A stretch of 6,108 bases of DNA, from the NCBI GenBank assembly GCA_947461915.1, contig CANHNG010000121.1:1-6108 (forward strand), read 5' to 3'. This DNA comes from Flavobacteriaceae bacterium (GTDB taxonomy: Bacteria > Bacteroidota > Bacteroidia > Flavobacteriales > Flavobacteriaceae). The notes beneath the pieces were generated by a model that saw nothing but the letters and a program-made list of their open reading frames with translations, was not told the DNA's origin and ran no database searches. This document shows positions 1-5,990 of this stretch, piece after piece. Within the stretch, counting starts at the first letter, position 1. Each line of letters starts with the position of its first letter. A program made the translations under genes and the position numbers.

Positions 1-31
1 GATCGGTTTTGCGCAAGTTTAAGTGCTGCAT
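1..31 (-). CDS. Possible start of a downstream gene, cut by the left edge
   Basis: On the minus strand an ATG at 31-29 lies three bases after the stop of the glycosidase gene and stays open for ten codons (MQHLNLRKTD) to the window edge. It is preceded by a purine-rich AAAGAGAAGAAG stretch, which could serve as a ribosome site and is itself the end of the glycosidase coding sequence. The tight spacing would suit a second gene of one operon. Ten open codons prove little, so this may equally be non-coding. No function can be proposed. Confidence 0.25.
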   Translation of the reverse strand, partial: MQHLNLRKTD

Positions 32-34
32 TTG

Positions 35-1339
35 CTACTTCTTCTCTTTATGATTCAGGTTTTCGAACATTGCAATGGCAGTATAAAGCACTCCGGCTTC
101 GCCACGGAATGTACCTGAGCCACGGGGTTTGTTATCCACCGAATACCATTCATAAAATCCATTGTTGTCTTTCACGCGTTTTAACATTGGTTGAACTTGT
201 TCATAAGCTTCCTGAGCAAATCCGTACCTGATCAACTGCTGAATCATCCGGCCACCAAACCAAGTCCAGTCGCCGCCGTTTTGGTAACTATACTCCTTAG
301 TCATTATTTTGTTAACAAAAAAACCTTTGGCATAAGGAGGATAGAGTGTCAGTCCGATACTTGCTGCTCCGGCCAGTTTTACACGTTTAATCATTTCGTC
401 GAGCGAAATCTTAATCTCTTTGTTACTAAGTAATCCGGCTTCGATGGCAATAGCAGTTCCGCCAAAATAATAGATTTCACTTTCATTGAAATCGGCAGGA
501 AAGGGAGAGCCTTTTTCGAGATAGATGTGGGGAATAAATTTTTGTTTTTCACTATCCCAAAGGTATTTCCGGCAATTCTGAGCAATACTTTCCTTTATCG
601 GGTTCCATTTCTGTTTAATCGAAGGAATCATCTCCGTAAGATTGTTCAAGGCGATTACCAACATAGCATTGTCATAAATATCGATGGCCTTGTGGGTATT
701 GTTATCCAGAACAACGCCCCAGCCGTGTTCGGGTTGCACATCACCCCAGTCGGCGGTAGTAGCACCAATTATGAGGCCATACTGCTTATTAAAACGGTGT
801 TGCATCAGGAAATCTATGGCCCATTCAAGGCGTTCGGCAACGGTTTTTTCACCTACTTTTTCAGCCAGGATTGAATTGTCGCCGGTAAGTTGAATGTATT
901 TGTAAACCGCCTGTACTAGCGAGCTTTCCTGGTCTGTTTCCACGGTGTTTTTGTGGGCAGCATAGCGCGTTTCAAGTTTTGAATAGGAGAAATCGTAAGC
1001 AACTTTGCCCACTTTTTCTATTGGGGTAAATCCATCTATGATATTCCCATCCTCCCCCTGCATCCTGCAAAATACCAGCAGTTTTTCCTTCAAATCTTCT
1101 TTTGGAAAAACCTGGGCGGCCAGTTCAATAAACGTGTTGTAATCACGGATCCACACTTCGCGGTAACCATCGCCGGCATTAAACCCGGTTTTCATCACCT
1201 CCAGTGCTTTTGATTTTACAAACGGGATATACTCATTTTTTGCGATCTGAATAGCAAGCGCTCTTTTTGCTTTTTTAGAATTCTGGGCTACACACGAAAA
1301 TGCCAGCAACAGCAATATAAGCGGATAGTAGTTTTTCAT
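35..1339 (-). CDS. Putative exported (alpha/alpha)6-barrel glycoside hydrolase
   Basis: This complete protein of 434 residues probably acts on an oligosaccharide or polysaccharide outside the cytoplasm; its substrate cannot be read from sequence. The N-terminus (1-19) is a signal peptide: MKN, a run of Leu, then AFSCVAQ. Cleavage may follow Ala18 (signal peptidase I), or Cys16 may be lipidated, although Ala rather than Leu at the -3 position makes the lipobox weak. The mature part is helical, with motifs at the inner loops as in six-hairpin glycosidases (GH63/GH133-like fold): VWIRD (62-66), TDQESS (135-140), TTADWGD (194-200), YDNAM (222-226), YQNGGDWTWFGGR (352-364) and GSGTFRGEAGV (407-417). 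Asp66, Asp197, Asp200 and Asp357 are candidate catalytic or binding acids, by inference. The N-terminal ATG fits the signal peptide; there is only a weak AAGAAAA before it. Its GC is visibly higher than in all DNA to the right. The exact GH family is uncertain. Confidence 0.75.
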   Translation of the reverse strand: MKNYYPLILLLLAFSCVAQNSKKAKRALAIQIAKNEYIPFVKSKALEVMKTGFNAGDGYREVWIRDYNTFIELAAQVFPKEDLKEKLLVFCRMQGEDGNIIDGFTPIEKVGKVAYDFSYSKLETRYAAHKNTVETDQESSLVQAVYKYIQLTGDNSILAEKVGEKTVAERLEWAIDFLMQHRFNKQYGLIIGATTADWGDVQPEHGWGVVLDNNTHKAIDIYDNAMLVIALNNLTEMIPSIKQKWNPIKESIAQNCRKYLWDSEKQKFIPHIYLEKGSPFPADFNESEIYYFGGTAIAIEAGLLSNKEIKISLDEMIKRVKLAGAASIGLTLYPPYAKGFFVNKIMTKEYSYQNGGDWTWFGGRMIQQLIRYGFAQEAYEQVQPMLKRVKDNNGFYEWYSVDNKPRGSGTFRGEAGVLYTAIAMFENLNHKEKK

Positions 1340-1884
1340 TTTTCTTAGTTGTTTTTCTTAAATAAGTTGGCTATCCGCCATTGTTAATTAGATTAATATT
1401 CTTATATATGTAGTGAATCCATAAGGATATTAAGCATTGCAAAAGCAAATCAACATAAATGAAACTACATTCAATGAATGTTAGTAAATCAAAAATACTC
1501 AGTCTAAACTTTTTTAATTATATAGTAATGTATCGCAATATTATTCTAGTGGAGTTAATAATGCATTAATAAACCATTAATACAAAAAAAAATATTCAAT
1601 AATAAATCATTGCCATCAGATAGTCAATAATAAAAAGTTTATAAAAGCGTTCGAATATAAAAAATAGCTAGCTATACATTATGCCTACAACTATTGATTC
1701 TTGGGACGGAACATATACAAACTCTAGGCGAAGATTAAGTCCAATGAACCAATCAAGTTTATTATGCAATTTTAAGTTTAGTAAACGAGGGCAACTTTTA
1801 TTTTTTAAAACTTCCAATAGTAGCAAAATCTATCCTTTTACGTTACGAAAACCATCTAAAAAGAAAAAATATTGCAAACCGCAA
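1340..1884. other. AT-rich spacer without a supported gene
   Basis: These 545 bases separate the divergently transcribed glycosidase and AbiE units. Two small perfect palindromes are visible: ACATTCA-A-TGAATGT at 1467-1481 and ATAGCTAGCTAT at 1664-1675. On the minus strand 1497-1490 reads TATTTTTG, a match to the Bacteroidota -7 box, but no -33 partner is evident and the leader would be about 145 nt, so it is only a weak candidate promoter for the glycosidase. An open frame from 1681 is not convincing as a gene (see rejected items). Confidence 0.6.
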
Positions 1885-1925
1885 TATAACTTTGGCAAAA
1901 AATGCGGTATTTTGCCAAAGTTATA
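1885..1925. repeat. Perfect 16-bp inverted repeat (hairpin) upstream of the AbiE promoter
   Basis: Arms 1885-1900 (TATAACTTTGGCAAAA) and 1910-1925 (TTTTGCCAAAGTTATA) are exact reverse complements around a 9-nt loop. No T-run follows on either side, so it is not a classic terminator. The loop contains TGCGGT, which is the reverse complement of ACCGCA at 1878-1883, giving a competing 6-bp pairing. The left arm plus two bases recurs with one mismatch at 3986-4003, on the other side of the AbiE operon. It could be a recombination or transposon-end site, or a structured leader; the function is unknown. Confidence 0.8.
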
Positions 1926-1958
1926 CCATTGGGTAATAATTTACTCTTTCTGATTATA

Positions 1959-1975
1959 ACGGCGATAATCGCCGT
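1959..1975. promoter_or_regulatory. Operator-like palindrome O1 (probable AbiEi site)
   Basis: ACGGCGAT-A-ATCGCCGT is a perfect palindrome with 8-bp arms and a one-base centre at 1967. It ends 9 bases before the -33 box of the abiE promoter. AbiEi antitoxins studied in other bacteria bind inverted repeats in their own promoter and repress it, so this is the likely autoregulatory site. A second, imperfect copy lies exactly 63 bp downstream. The palindrome is seen directly; the binding is inferred. Confidence 0.75.
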
Positions 1976-1984
1976 AACATTTAA

Positions 1985-2017
1985 TTTGCATAAATTAAAT
2001 AATTTATATTATCTTTG
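1985..2017 (+). promoter_or_regulatory. Bacteroidota-type promoter of the abiE operon
   Basis: A -33 element TTTG (1985-1988) and a -7 element TATCTTTG (2010-2017) are separated by 21 bases, matching the TTTG / TAnnTTTG consensus of the Bacteroidota housekeeping sigma factor. Transcription should start near 2023-2025, inside the second palindrome, giving a leader of roughly 36 nt before the AbiEi start codon. Palindromes sit immediately upstream and over the start point, so binding there should block the polymerase. Confidence 0.8.
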
Positions 2018-2021
2018 TATA

Positions 2022-2038
2022 ACGGCGATTAACACCGT
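2022..2038. promoter_or_regulatory. Operator-like palindrome O2, imperfect, over the predicted start point
   Basis: ACGGCGAT-T-AACACCGT matches O1 in its whole left arm and in six of eight bases of the right arm. Its centre (2030) is 63 bp from the centre of O1, six helical turns at 10.5 bp per turn, so two bound proteins would lie on the same face of the DNA. It covers the expected transcription start. The two mismatches suggest a weaker site. Role inferred from known AbiEi autoregulation. Confidence 0.7.
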
Positions 2039-2059
2039 AATAAGCTAAACTTTTAAATT

Positions 2060-2842
2060 ATGGCTATAAATGTTATACGAAGAAAAGAGCTATACAAAAT
2101 AATGCCAGAGGGCTTAATAACCACTCATAAATGGCTTATGGAAAATAATTTAAGCCGTCACGCAATAGATAATTTGGTAAAAAGTAATCAATTAGAATCT
2201 ATAAGCAAAGGGGTTTATGTTAGAAATATTAGCAAAATCAGATGGCAATCGGTGGTTTTCTCGTTGCAATCAGTATTGAAATTAGATTTTGTTGTAGGCG
2301 GTTTAACAGCGCTTGAAATGCAAGGATTATCACATTACTTATCACTTTCAGAAAATAAAATAGTTCATTTATTCGGAAATGATGTACTGCCAGAATGGGT
2401 TAAAAATTTAGATTTGAATGTGAAATTTGTTAGACATACTATAAATAGTTTATTCGTTGAAAATTCAGAAAACAAACAATTTCATCCTTTTACATCAGAA
2501 AGTGATTGGGATAATGACAATAGAAAATTAATACTATCTACAACAGAAAGAGCCTATCTTGAAGTATTGTTAGACGTACCACAAAAAATAACTTTTGAAC
2601 ACGCCGACCAATTAATGCAAGGACTAACAACATTGTCACCCAGAAATTTACAAAAAACACTGGAATGCTGTCAAAATGTAAAAGTAAAACGGCTTTTCTT
2701 TTGGTTTGCAGACCGACAGAATTATGTTTGGTTGGGTAAACTAAATCGAGAAAGCATAACATTGGGTTCTGGAAACAGAATGCTCATAAAAGGCGGAAAA
2801 TTAGATACTAAATATAAAATAACAGTTCCAGAATGGCTTTAG
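2060..2842 (+). CDS. abiEi: AbiEi-family antitoxin / autorepressor of a type IV TA system
   Basis: This is the antitoxin half of an AbiE system: a DNA-binding protein that represses its own operon and counteracts AbiEii without a stable complex, as known for the family. The 260 residues show an N-terminal winged helix (about 15-56): helices around THKWLMENN and SRHAIDNLVKSN, then the wing SISKGVYVR. Next comes the hallmark VGGLTALEMQGLSHYL (79-94). The C-terminal domain ends with RLFFWFADRQ (211-220) and LGSGNRMLIKGG (235-246) before KYKITVPEW, typical of the AbiEi_3 branch with a C-terminal antitoxin domain. Length is normal and nothing is missing. The start at 2060 is the first ATG after the promoter and fits the family N-terminus; there is no clear Shine-Dalgarno. 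Its last 10 bases overlap the toxin gene. GC is low, unlike the glycosidase to the left. Confidence 0.93.
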   Translation: MAINVIRRKELYKIMPEGLITTHKWLMENNLSRHAIDNLVKSNQLESISKGVYVRNISKIRWQSVVFSLQSVLKLDFVVGGLTALEMQGLSHYLSLSENKIVHLFGNDVLPEWVKNLDLNVKFVRHTINSLFVENSENKQFHPFTSESDWDNDNRKLILSTTERAYLEVLLDVPQKITFEHADQLMQGLTTLSPRNLQKTLECCQNVKVKRLFFWFADRQNYVWLGKLNRESITLGSGNRMLIKGGKLDTKYKITVPEWL

Positions 2843-3771
2843 ACGCAAACAATATATACCGTAGACAAGTACAACTTTTAGTTCGTGTTTTACCATTGGT
2901 AGATACCGAAAAATGTTTTGCATTAAAAGGAGGAACTGCAATCAATTTGTTTTACAGAGCATTGCCACGACTTTCGGTTGACATCGATTTGCTATACATC
3001 CCGATGAATGATCGAGAAACAGCATTGCTAAATATTAAAGAAGCTTTATCAAGATTAAGTATACTTATTCAGCAGAAAATACCAGGTACTAAAGTACAAA
3101 ATACACACAACCAAAGTGATGCTCTAAGATTAATTGTAAGTCAAGATGAAATTCGCATCAAAGTAGAATTATCACCAGTTATCAGAGGAACTGTTTTTCC
3201 AGAAATAAGAATGGAAGTTGTTGAAGAAGTGGAAAAAGAATTTGGATATGCAGAAATGCAAGTGGCTTCACTTCCAGATTTATATGCAGGAAAAATCTGT
3301 GCAGCTCTTGACAGACAACATCCAAGAGATTTATTTGACGTGAAATTTCTTCTCGAAAATGAAGGTTTAACAGATAATTTACGGAAAACATTCTTAATAT
3401 TTCTAATAAGTCATCAACGACCAATGTCAGAACTATTAGCTCCAAATCGAAAAGATATTAGCGAAATTTACGAAACCGAATTCAAACAAATGGCAGAAGT
3501 AGATGTTCCTTTAGAACAATTGGAAGAAGCTAGAGAGAATTTAATTCACCAAATCAATTCTCAAATGACAGACAATGAAGAGAAATTTCTTTTGTCTTTC
3601 AAAAGCAAAAATCCTGATTGGACTTTATTAGAAATGGAAAATAGTACTGTTATTTCTAATCTTCCTTCGGTAATTTGGAAAATGATAAATCTTGAAAAAA
3701 TGCCTATTAAAAAGCACAAAAAAGCGTATGATAAATTGGAAAGCATTTTATATCCAATGGACAAAAAATAG
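2833..3771 (+). CDS. abiEii: AbiEii-family nucleotidyltransferase toxin of a type IV TA system
   Basis: This is the toxin half: a DNA-polymerase-beta-like nucleotidyltransferase. Relatives use a nucleotide triphosphate, and the MenT relatives add nucleotides to tRNA 3' ends, stopping growth; in phage infection this gives abortive protection. In the 312 residues, motif I is LKGGTAIN (31-38) followed by SVDIDL (48-53), with metal-binding Asp50 and Asp52. RIKVEL (108-113) carries the probable third acid Glu112. DLYAGKICAALDRQHPRDLFD (149-169) holds the conserved Lys154, the Arg161/Arg165 region and Asp166/Asp169. The C-terminal part is helical and charged. All catalytic motifs are intact, so the toxin should be active. 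The start ATGGCTTTAG overlaps the antitoxin stop, implying translational coupling. No strong terminator follows. The precise target here is not known. Confidence 0.93.
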   Translation: MALDANNIYRRQVQLLVRVLPLVDTEKCFALKGGTAINLFYRALPRLSVDIDLLYIPMNDRETALLNIKEALSRLSILIQQKIPGTKVQNTHNQSDALRLIVSQDEIRIKVELSPVIRGTVFPEIRMEVVEEVEKEFGYAEMQVASLPDLYAGKICAALDRQHPRDLFDVKFLLENEGLTDNLRKTFLIFLISHQRPMSELLAPNRKDISEIYETEFKQMAEVDVPLEQLEEARENLIHQINSQMTDNEEKFLLSFKSKNPDWTLLEMENSTVISNLPSVIWKMINLEKMPIKKHKKAYDKLESILYPMDKK

Positions 3772-3816
3772 ATAGTGAAACCATTTTTTATAATTACAAC
3801 GTCTTTTATTATATAA

Positions 3817-3907
3817 TGGTAAAGGTCGTTTTACATTTCAATTGCCACTCCTTTGCCAACGCTCCAAAAAAATTACTAGCACAGTTTTTTAGAAAAAAAA
3901 ATTTACG
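3817..3907 (-). repeat. Dispersed ~91-bp repeat, copy A
   Basis: This stretch aligns with 5626-5717 in the same orientation, with about 10 mismatches and 3 gap positions by hand (roughly 85 % identity). It includes an exact 20-nt core at 3829-3848 (TTTTACATTTCAATTGCCAC). Similarity stops at both ends. Both copies begin with a small stem: GTAAA (3819-3823) with TTTAC (3830-3834) here. On the minus strand a 45-codon frame (3946-3809) contains NCASNFFGALAKEWQLKCK, matching NCASIFFGTFAKVWQLKCK in copy B. Most differences between the two would change the amino acid, so this looks like a DNA repeat rather than a conserved protein. Confidence 0.8.
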
Positions 3908-3934
3908 CTTCGCAACTTGCACCAGTAATTTTTT
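3867..3934. repeat. Inverted repeat across the edge of repeat copy A
   Basis: AAAAAATTACT (3867-3877) is the exact reverse complement of AGTAATTTTTT (3924-3934), with a further GC/GC pairing inside. The left arm lies in copy A and the right arm outside it. The right side (TGCACCAGTAATTTTTT, 3918-3934) also resembles the reverse complement of the same part of copy B, so it is probably an inverted fragment of the same repeat family. The AT-rich arms could form a hairpin with a loop of about 46 nt. There is no evidence for a specific role. Confidence 0.5.
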
Positions 3935-3985
3935 CACAAGCTGCATTAGAGTTTAATATTATTATGACTCATAACTATATATCTC

Positions 3986-4003
3986 TATAACTTCGGCAAA
4001 AAA
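3986..4003. repeat. Second copy of the hairpin-arm motif, right of the AbiE operon
   Basis: TATAACTTCGGCAAAAAA differs at one base from TATAACTTTGGCAAAAAA at 1885-1902 and has the same orientation. The left site continues into an inverted copy; the right site has no inverted partner nearby. The two motifs enclose about 2.1 kb holding the AbiE operon and repeat copy A. They may be boundaries of an acquired unit or scattered fragments of one repeat family. Confidence 0.6.
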
Positions 4004-4035
4004 CAATTCCAAAATAACATTTCCATCACAAACAT

Positions 4036-4155
4036 CACGGGCACCCGAGAGCTTTGCTCAAACAGGCGAAGCAATCAATAGGTCTCTCTACGGTCGTTCC
4101 CTTTGTTACGTTCGGCTGTTCCAGTCGGTCGTGCCTCCCTCCGCTCGTTCCCGTG
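4036..4155. repeat. GC-rich patch of degenerate short repeats within an inverted repeat
   Basis: This patch is far richer in G and C than its surroundings. Two direct repeats, 4082-4101 and 4133-4152, match at 16 of 20 bases and end in CGTTCCC; their period is 51 bases. GTCGGTCG-like and TTCGGCTG units lie between. The patch is closed by CACGGG (4036-4041) plus CGAG (4046-4049), pairing with CTCG (4144-4147) plus CCCGTG (4150-4155). A smaller hairpin GAGC-TTT-GCTC lies inside. Minus-strand reading gives only short, interrupted frames. It may be a dispersed non-coding element or a structured RNA; no known RNA family is recognised. Confidence 0.55.
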
Positions 4156-4244
4156 TACATGGTGACGGTTCGATTGTCTCAACTAAAGAAATATTCCAGG
4201 GATTTTTAGAGCGATGAAAACAATTAATAAAAAAAACTAAAATT

Positions 4245-4463
4245 ATGCATTATTTAATGTCACGTTATGGTGGTAATGCCGTAATTATTGGTAAAGGGAA
4301 GGCTAGCAATACAAAATTAGCAGAAGACCAATCTTTGGATAATATGCTAGACCATTATTCCACAGAAATTATTCCCAATCAATTTTTTATTTCGTCTTAT
4401 GACGTCCTTCCCGAATGGATGGATGGCACAGATAAATTTTATTTTCAAAAAATGTTAAGTTAG
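4245..4463 (+). CDS. Small hypothetical protein, 72 residues
   Basis: An open frame of 72 residues begins at ATG 4245, with a second possible start at Met5 (4257). No family is recognised. The protein is soluble in appearance, without signal peptide or membrane segment. It holds a GGNAVIIGKGKA segment (9-20) and an acidic, aromatic C-terminal half with SSYDVLPEWMDGTDKFYF. The composition looks protein-like and has no low-complexity run, which favours a real gene or the remnant of a longer one. There is no Shine-Dalgarno and no clear -7 box just upstream; only an A-rich stretch precedes it. It lies between the GC-rich patch and the next gene, 168 bases from it, in the same direction. It may be cargo of the same accessory block. 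Confidence 0.45.
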   Translation: MHYLMSRYGGNAVIIGKGKASNTKLAEDQSLDNMLDHYSTEIIPNQFFISSYDVLPEWMDGTDKFYFQKMLS

Positions 4464-4573
4464 GCCCTCTTTTCAACAACTGTTGATTTTATTAAGCTAA
4501 TGGTCTTTGGTTCAACTTGGTGAAAGATAAAAATGTTAAGATAAAATAGTCTTAATTTGATTTAGTTTGGTAC

Positions 4574-4581
4574 TATATTTG
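4574..4581 (+). promoter_or_regulatory. Likely -7 box of the 4632 gene
   Basis: TATATTTG matches the Bacteroidota TAnnTTTG element. Transcription would start near 4588, leaving a leader of about 44 nt before the ATG at 4632. TTTG at 4556-4559 is a possible upstream element, but its spacing of 14 bases is shorter than usual, so the -33 part is doubtful. Confidence 0.5.
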
Positions 4582-4631
4582 TGTATGAATTGGAGTTAAA
4601 TAATAATTTTTAATTCCGAACAAATATACAT

Positions 4632-5441
4632 ATGACTTTAAACTTTGATATTCCTGCCCAAAATATTATATGTTTTGATTTATTAAATTCAACATGGGAA
4701 GAAACATATGCAAGTATATTATCTCTAAATTTGAATGATATTAATATTGAATTTCTTCAAATTAAGCATGATGAGTTATATTCAGATAGAAGAACTTCCG
4801 ACTCAGTTTCAAAAATTTATTTTGAAAACAACTATATTGTTTCTTGTGTCAGTTTAGCTAGACATGATGATTTTCAAGCAATTTGTTATTCAATGGATTA
4901 CGAATTAAGTGAGCTTAAGCCTATTTCATCAGTTGATTTGAATTCAAGAAAAATTATTAAATCTTCTATTAGTAATTTTAATAAAAATAATAATTTAATT
5001 TTAAACAAAATTAACTATCACAATCTTCTGAACTCTAATGATTTTTCCAATTCAACTCACATTTACTCTTTTGAGAACGAAATTATTAACATTGAAGTTA
5101 AAGAAGTAATTCAATTAAATTTTGAAGAATTCTCTAAAAAATTTAATACTAAAGTGATTTTTGAAAAGAAAAAATTAAAATTAAAATCACAAAGTTTTAT
5201 ATTGGCATCCATTTATTATCGTAATCAATTACCAATAGCATTTTGTTTTCACCATTATGGCAAAACATATATTGCTTGGAATGAAGATTATTTATTATCA
5301 ATTTCAAATATCAAACCTATTAATATTATTTTGTTATCAAACACAGAACAGTTAAATAGAATTCTTGATAAAATCAATGAATTTGGACTAGATAATCTGT
5401 CAGATTCAGAAATTAAGTTTTTAGATTCATTTTATATTTAA
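4632..5441 (+). CDS. Hypothetical AT-rich protein with a DUF6576-like C-terminal tail
   Basis: This complete protein of 269 residues is not recognised over most of its length. It has no signal peptide and no membrane segment, so it is probably cytoplasmic. It is rich in Asn, Ile, Lys, Leu and Ser, as expected from very AT-rich DNA; one sampled line has only 11 G or C in 60. Residues 1-100 and 155-235 look like mixed alpha/beta, with an Asn-rich linker around 112-140. The last 29 residues contain LDKINEFGLDNLSDSE (245-260) then IKFLDSF. This resembles the short tail (LDKI..GLdSLt..E..FL) on Bacteroidota rhomboid proteases and unrelated proteins, DUF6576-like; that match is from memory. Start: first ATG after a good -7 box. 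It lies alone between two repeat-rich spacers and may be accessory cargo. Confidence 0.75.
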   Translation: MTLNFDIPAQNIICFDLLNSTWEETYASILSLNLNDINIEFLQIKHDELYSDRRTSDSVSKIYFENNYIVSCVSLARHDDFQAICYSMDYELSELKPISSVDLNSRKIIKSSISNFNKNNNLILNKINYHNLLNSNDFSNSTHIYSFENEIINIEVKEVIQLNFEEFSKKFNTKVIFEKKKLKLKSQSFILASIYYRNQLPIAFCFHHYGKTYIAWNEDYLLSISNIKPINIILLSNTEQLNRILDKINEFGLDNLSDSEIKFLDSFYI

Positions 5442-5494
5442 AAAAGGCTAATTGCTAATTTAATTCCAAATCAGCATAAATCCCACTCCGCAAG

Positions 5495-5641
5495 CTACTC
5501 TCCAAAAAGTTTTTGTATTACATAGTATTCCTGACTCATAGCTGCCGTTTGCTTCATAGTATATTCAGAGCTCAGTCGAAGGGCTAATTGGATTTCCAAT
5601 AAATAAAATACCTTTTTTCGTTCGGTGGTAAAAAGGACATT
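5495..5641 (-). other. Minus-strand open stretch next to repeat copy B, probably a decayed or non-coding repeat
   Basis: Read on the minus strand, one frame is open for 48 codons (5641-5498, stop 5497-5495) and directly follows a stop that ends ...KGVAIEM within copy B. It contains KKVFYLLEIQLALRLSSEYT, then KQTAAMSQEYYVIQKLFGE from the only internal ATG at 5557. The wording looks protein-like, but there is no good start and the upstream frame is interrupted. Within it, GAGCTCAGTCGAAGGG (plus strand, 5568-5583) resembles the widespread GAGC..AGTCGAAGGG dispersed palindromic repeat. GGCTAATTG occurs at both 5447-5455 and 5582-5590. I read it as dispersed repeat rather than a gene. Confidence 0.4.
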
Positions 5642-5717
5642 TTACATTTCAATTGCCACACCTTTGCAAACGTTCCAAAAAAAATACTGGCGCAGTTGTT
5701 AGAAAAAAACATTTACG
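5626..5717 (-). repeat. Dispersed ~91-bp repeat, copy B
   Basis: This is the partner of copy A (3817-3907), in the same orientation and about 1.8 kb away; the exact 20-nt core is at 5640-5659. Its initial stem is one base pair longer: GTAAAA (5628-5633) with TTTTAC (5640-5645). On the minus strand a 42-codon frame (5712-5584) reads NCASIFFGTFAKVWQLKCK and then MSFLPPNEKR. Copies A and B together enclose the two unrecognised genes. The pair may come from a duplicated or mobile element, or both may be members of a genome-wide family. Confidence 0.8.
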
Positions 5718-5990
5718 TAGTAAATTTATAATGGATACCAATTAGAATAAGCCACAAATTATAATACTTCAAAAAGAAAGACAAGTAACACAGATCTAAG
5801 CTAATTCCATGGCAAATATATGCAAGACATAAAGTCAATTCAATTAATTTTCAAACTAATGATTAAAAATTAAAAATCAGTTAAATTACATTTTAAATCA
5901 CACCAAAAAAAATCTAACTTTTTTAACTTTTTTAACTAAAAATTCATGACAAATTTTAAAGGAATATCCAAATAAAAAAAAGCAAGCAAA
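5718..5990. other. AT-rich spacer with a 9-bp tandem repeat
   Basis: No gene is supported here. The only regular structure is TAACTTTTT repeated at 5915-5923 and 5924-5932, followed by a third TAAC at 5933-5936. A 9-codon frame from 5946 ends at once. TTTACGTAGTAAA at 5712-5724 is a small hairpin at the end of repeat copy B. No TAnnTTTG box is evident before the possible gene at 5991. Confidence 0.5.

Noticed and set aside
527..893. Plus-strand open frames inside the glycosidase gene
   Set aside because: They lie entirely within the minus-strand gene, which has a signal peptide and glycosidase motifs.
1885..1925. Integron attC site or rho-independent terminator
   Set aside because: The outer ends do not match RYYYAAC and GTTRRRY, and no T-run follows the stem on either strand.
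1681..1953. Plus-strand 90-codon open frame
   Set aside because: It runs through the perfect hairpin at 1885-1925, has a Lys-rich low-complexity part, ends next to operator O1 and resembles no family. It is most likely chance in AT-rich DNA.
3561..3764. Minus-strand open frame under the end of abiEii
   Set aside because: It is a shadow of the toxin gene, which has intact family motifs on the plus strand.
4213..4239. Eight-codon leader peptide (MKTINKKN) before the 4245 gene
   Set aside because: Nothing supports translation; short AT-rich frames of this kind are expected by chance.
3772..4244. CRISPR array, retron or other reverse-transcriptase-linked RNA
   Set aside because: There are no regularly spaced identical repeats and no reverse transcriptase or Cas gene in the window.
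4473..4490. Terminator after the 72-residue gene
   Set aside because: TCAAC/GTTGA gives only a 5-bp AT-rich stem with four Ts after it, too weak to call.
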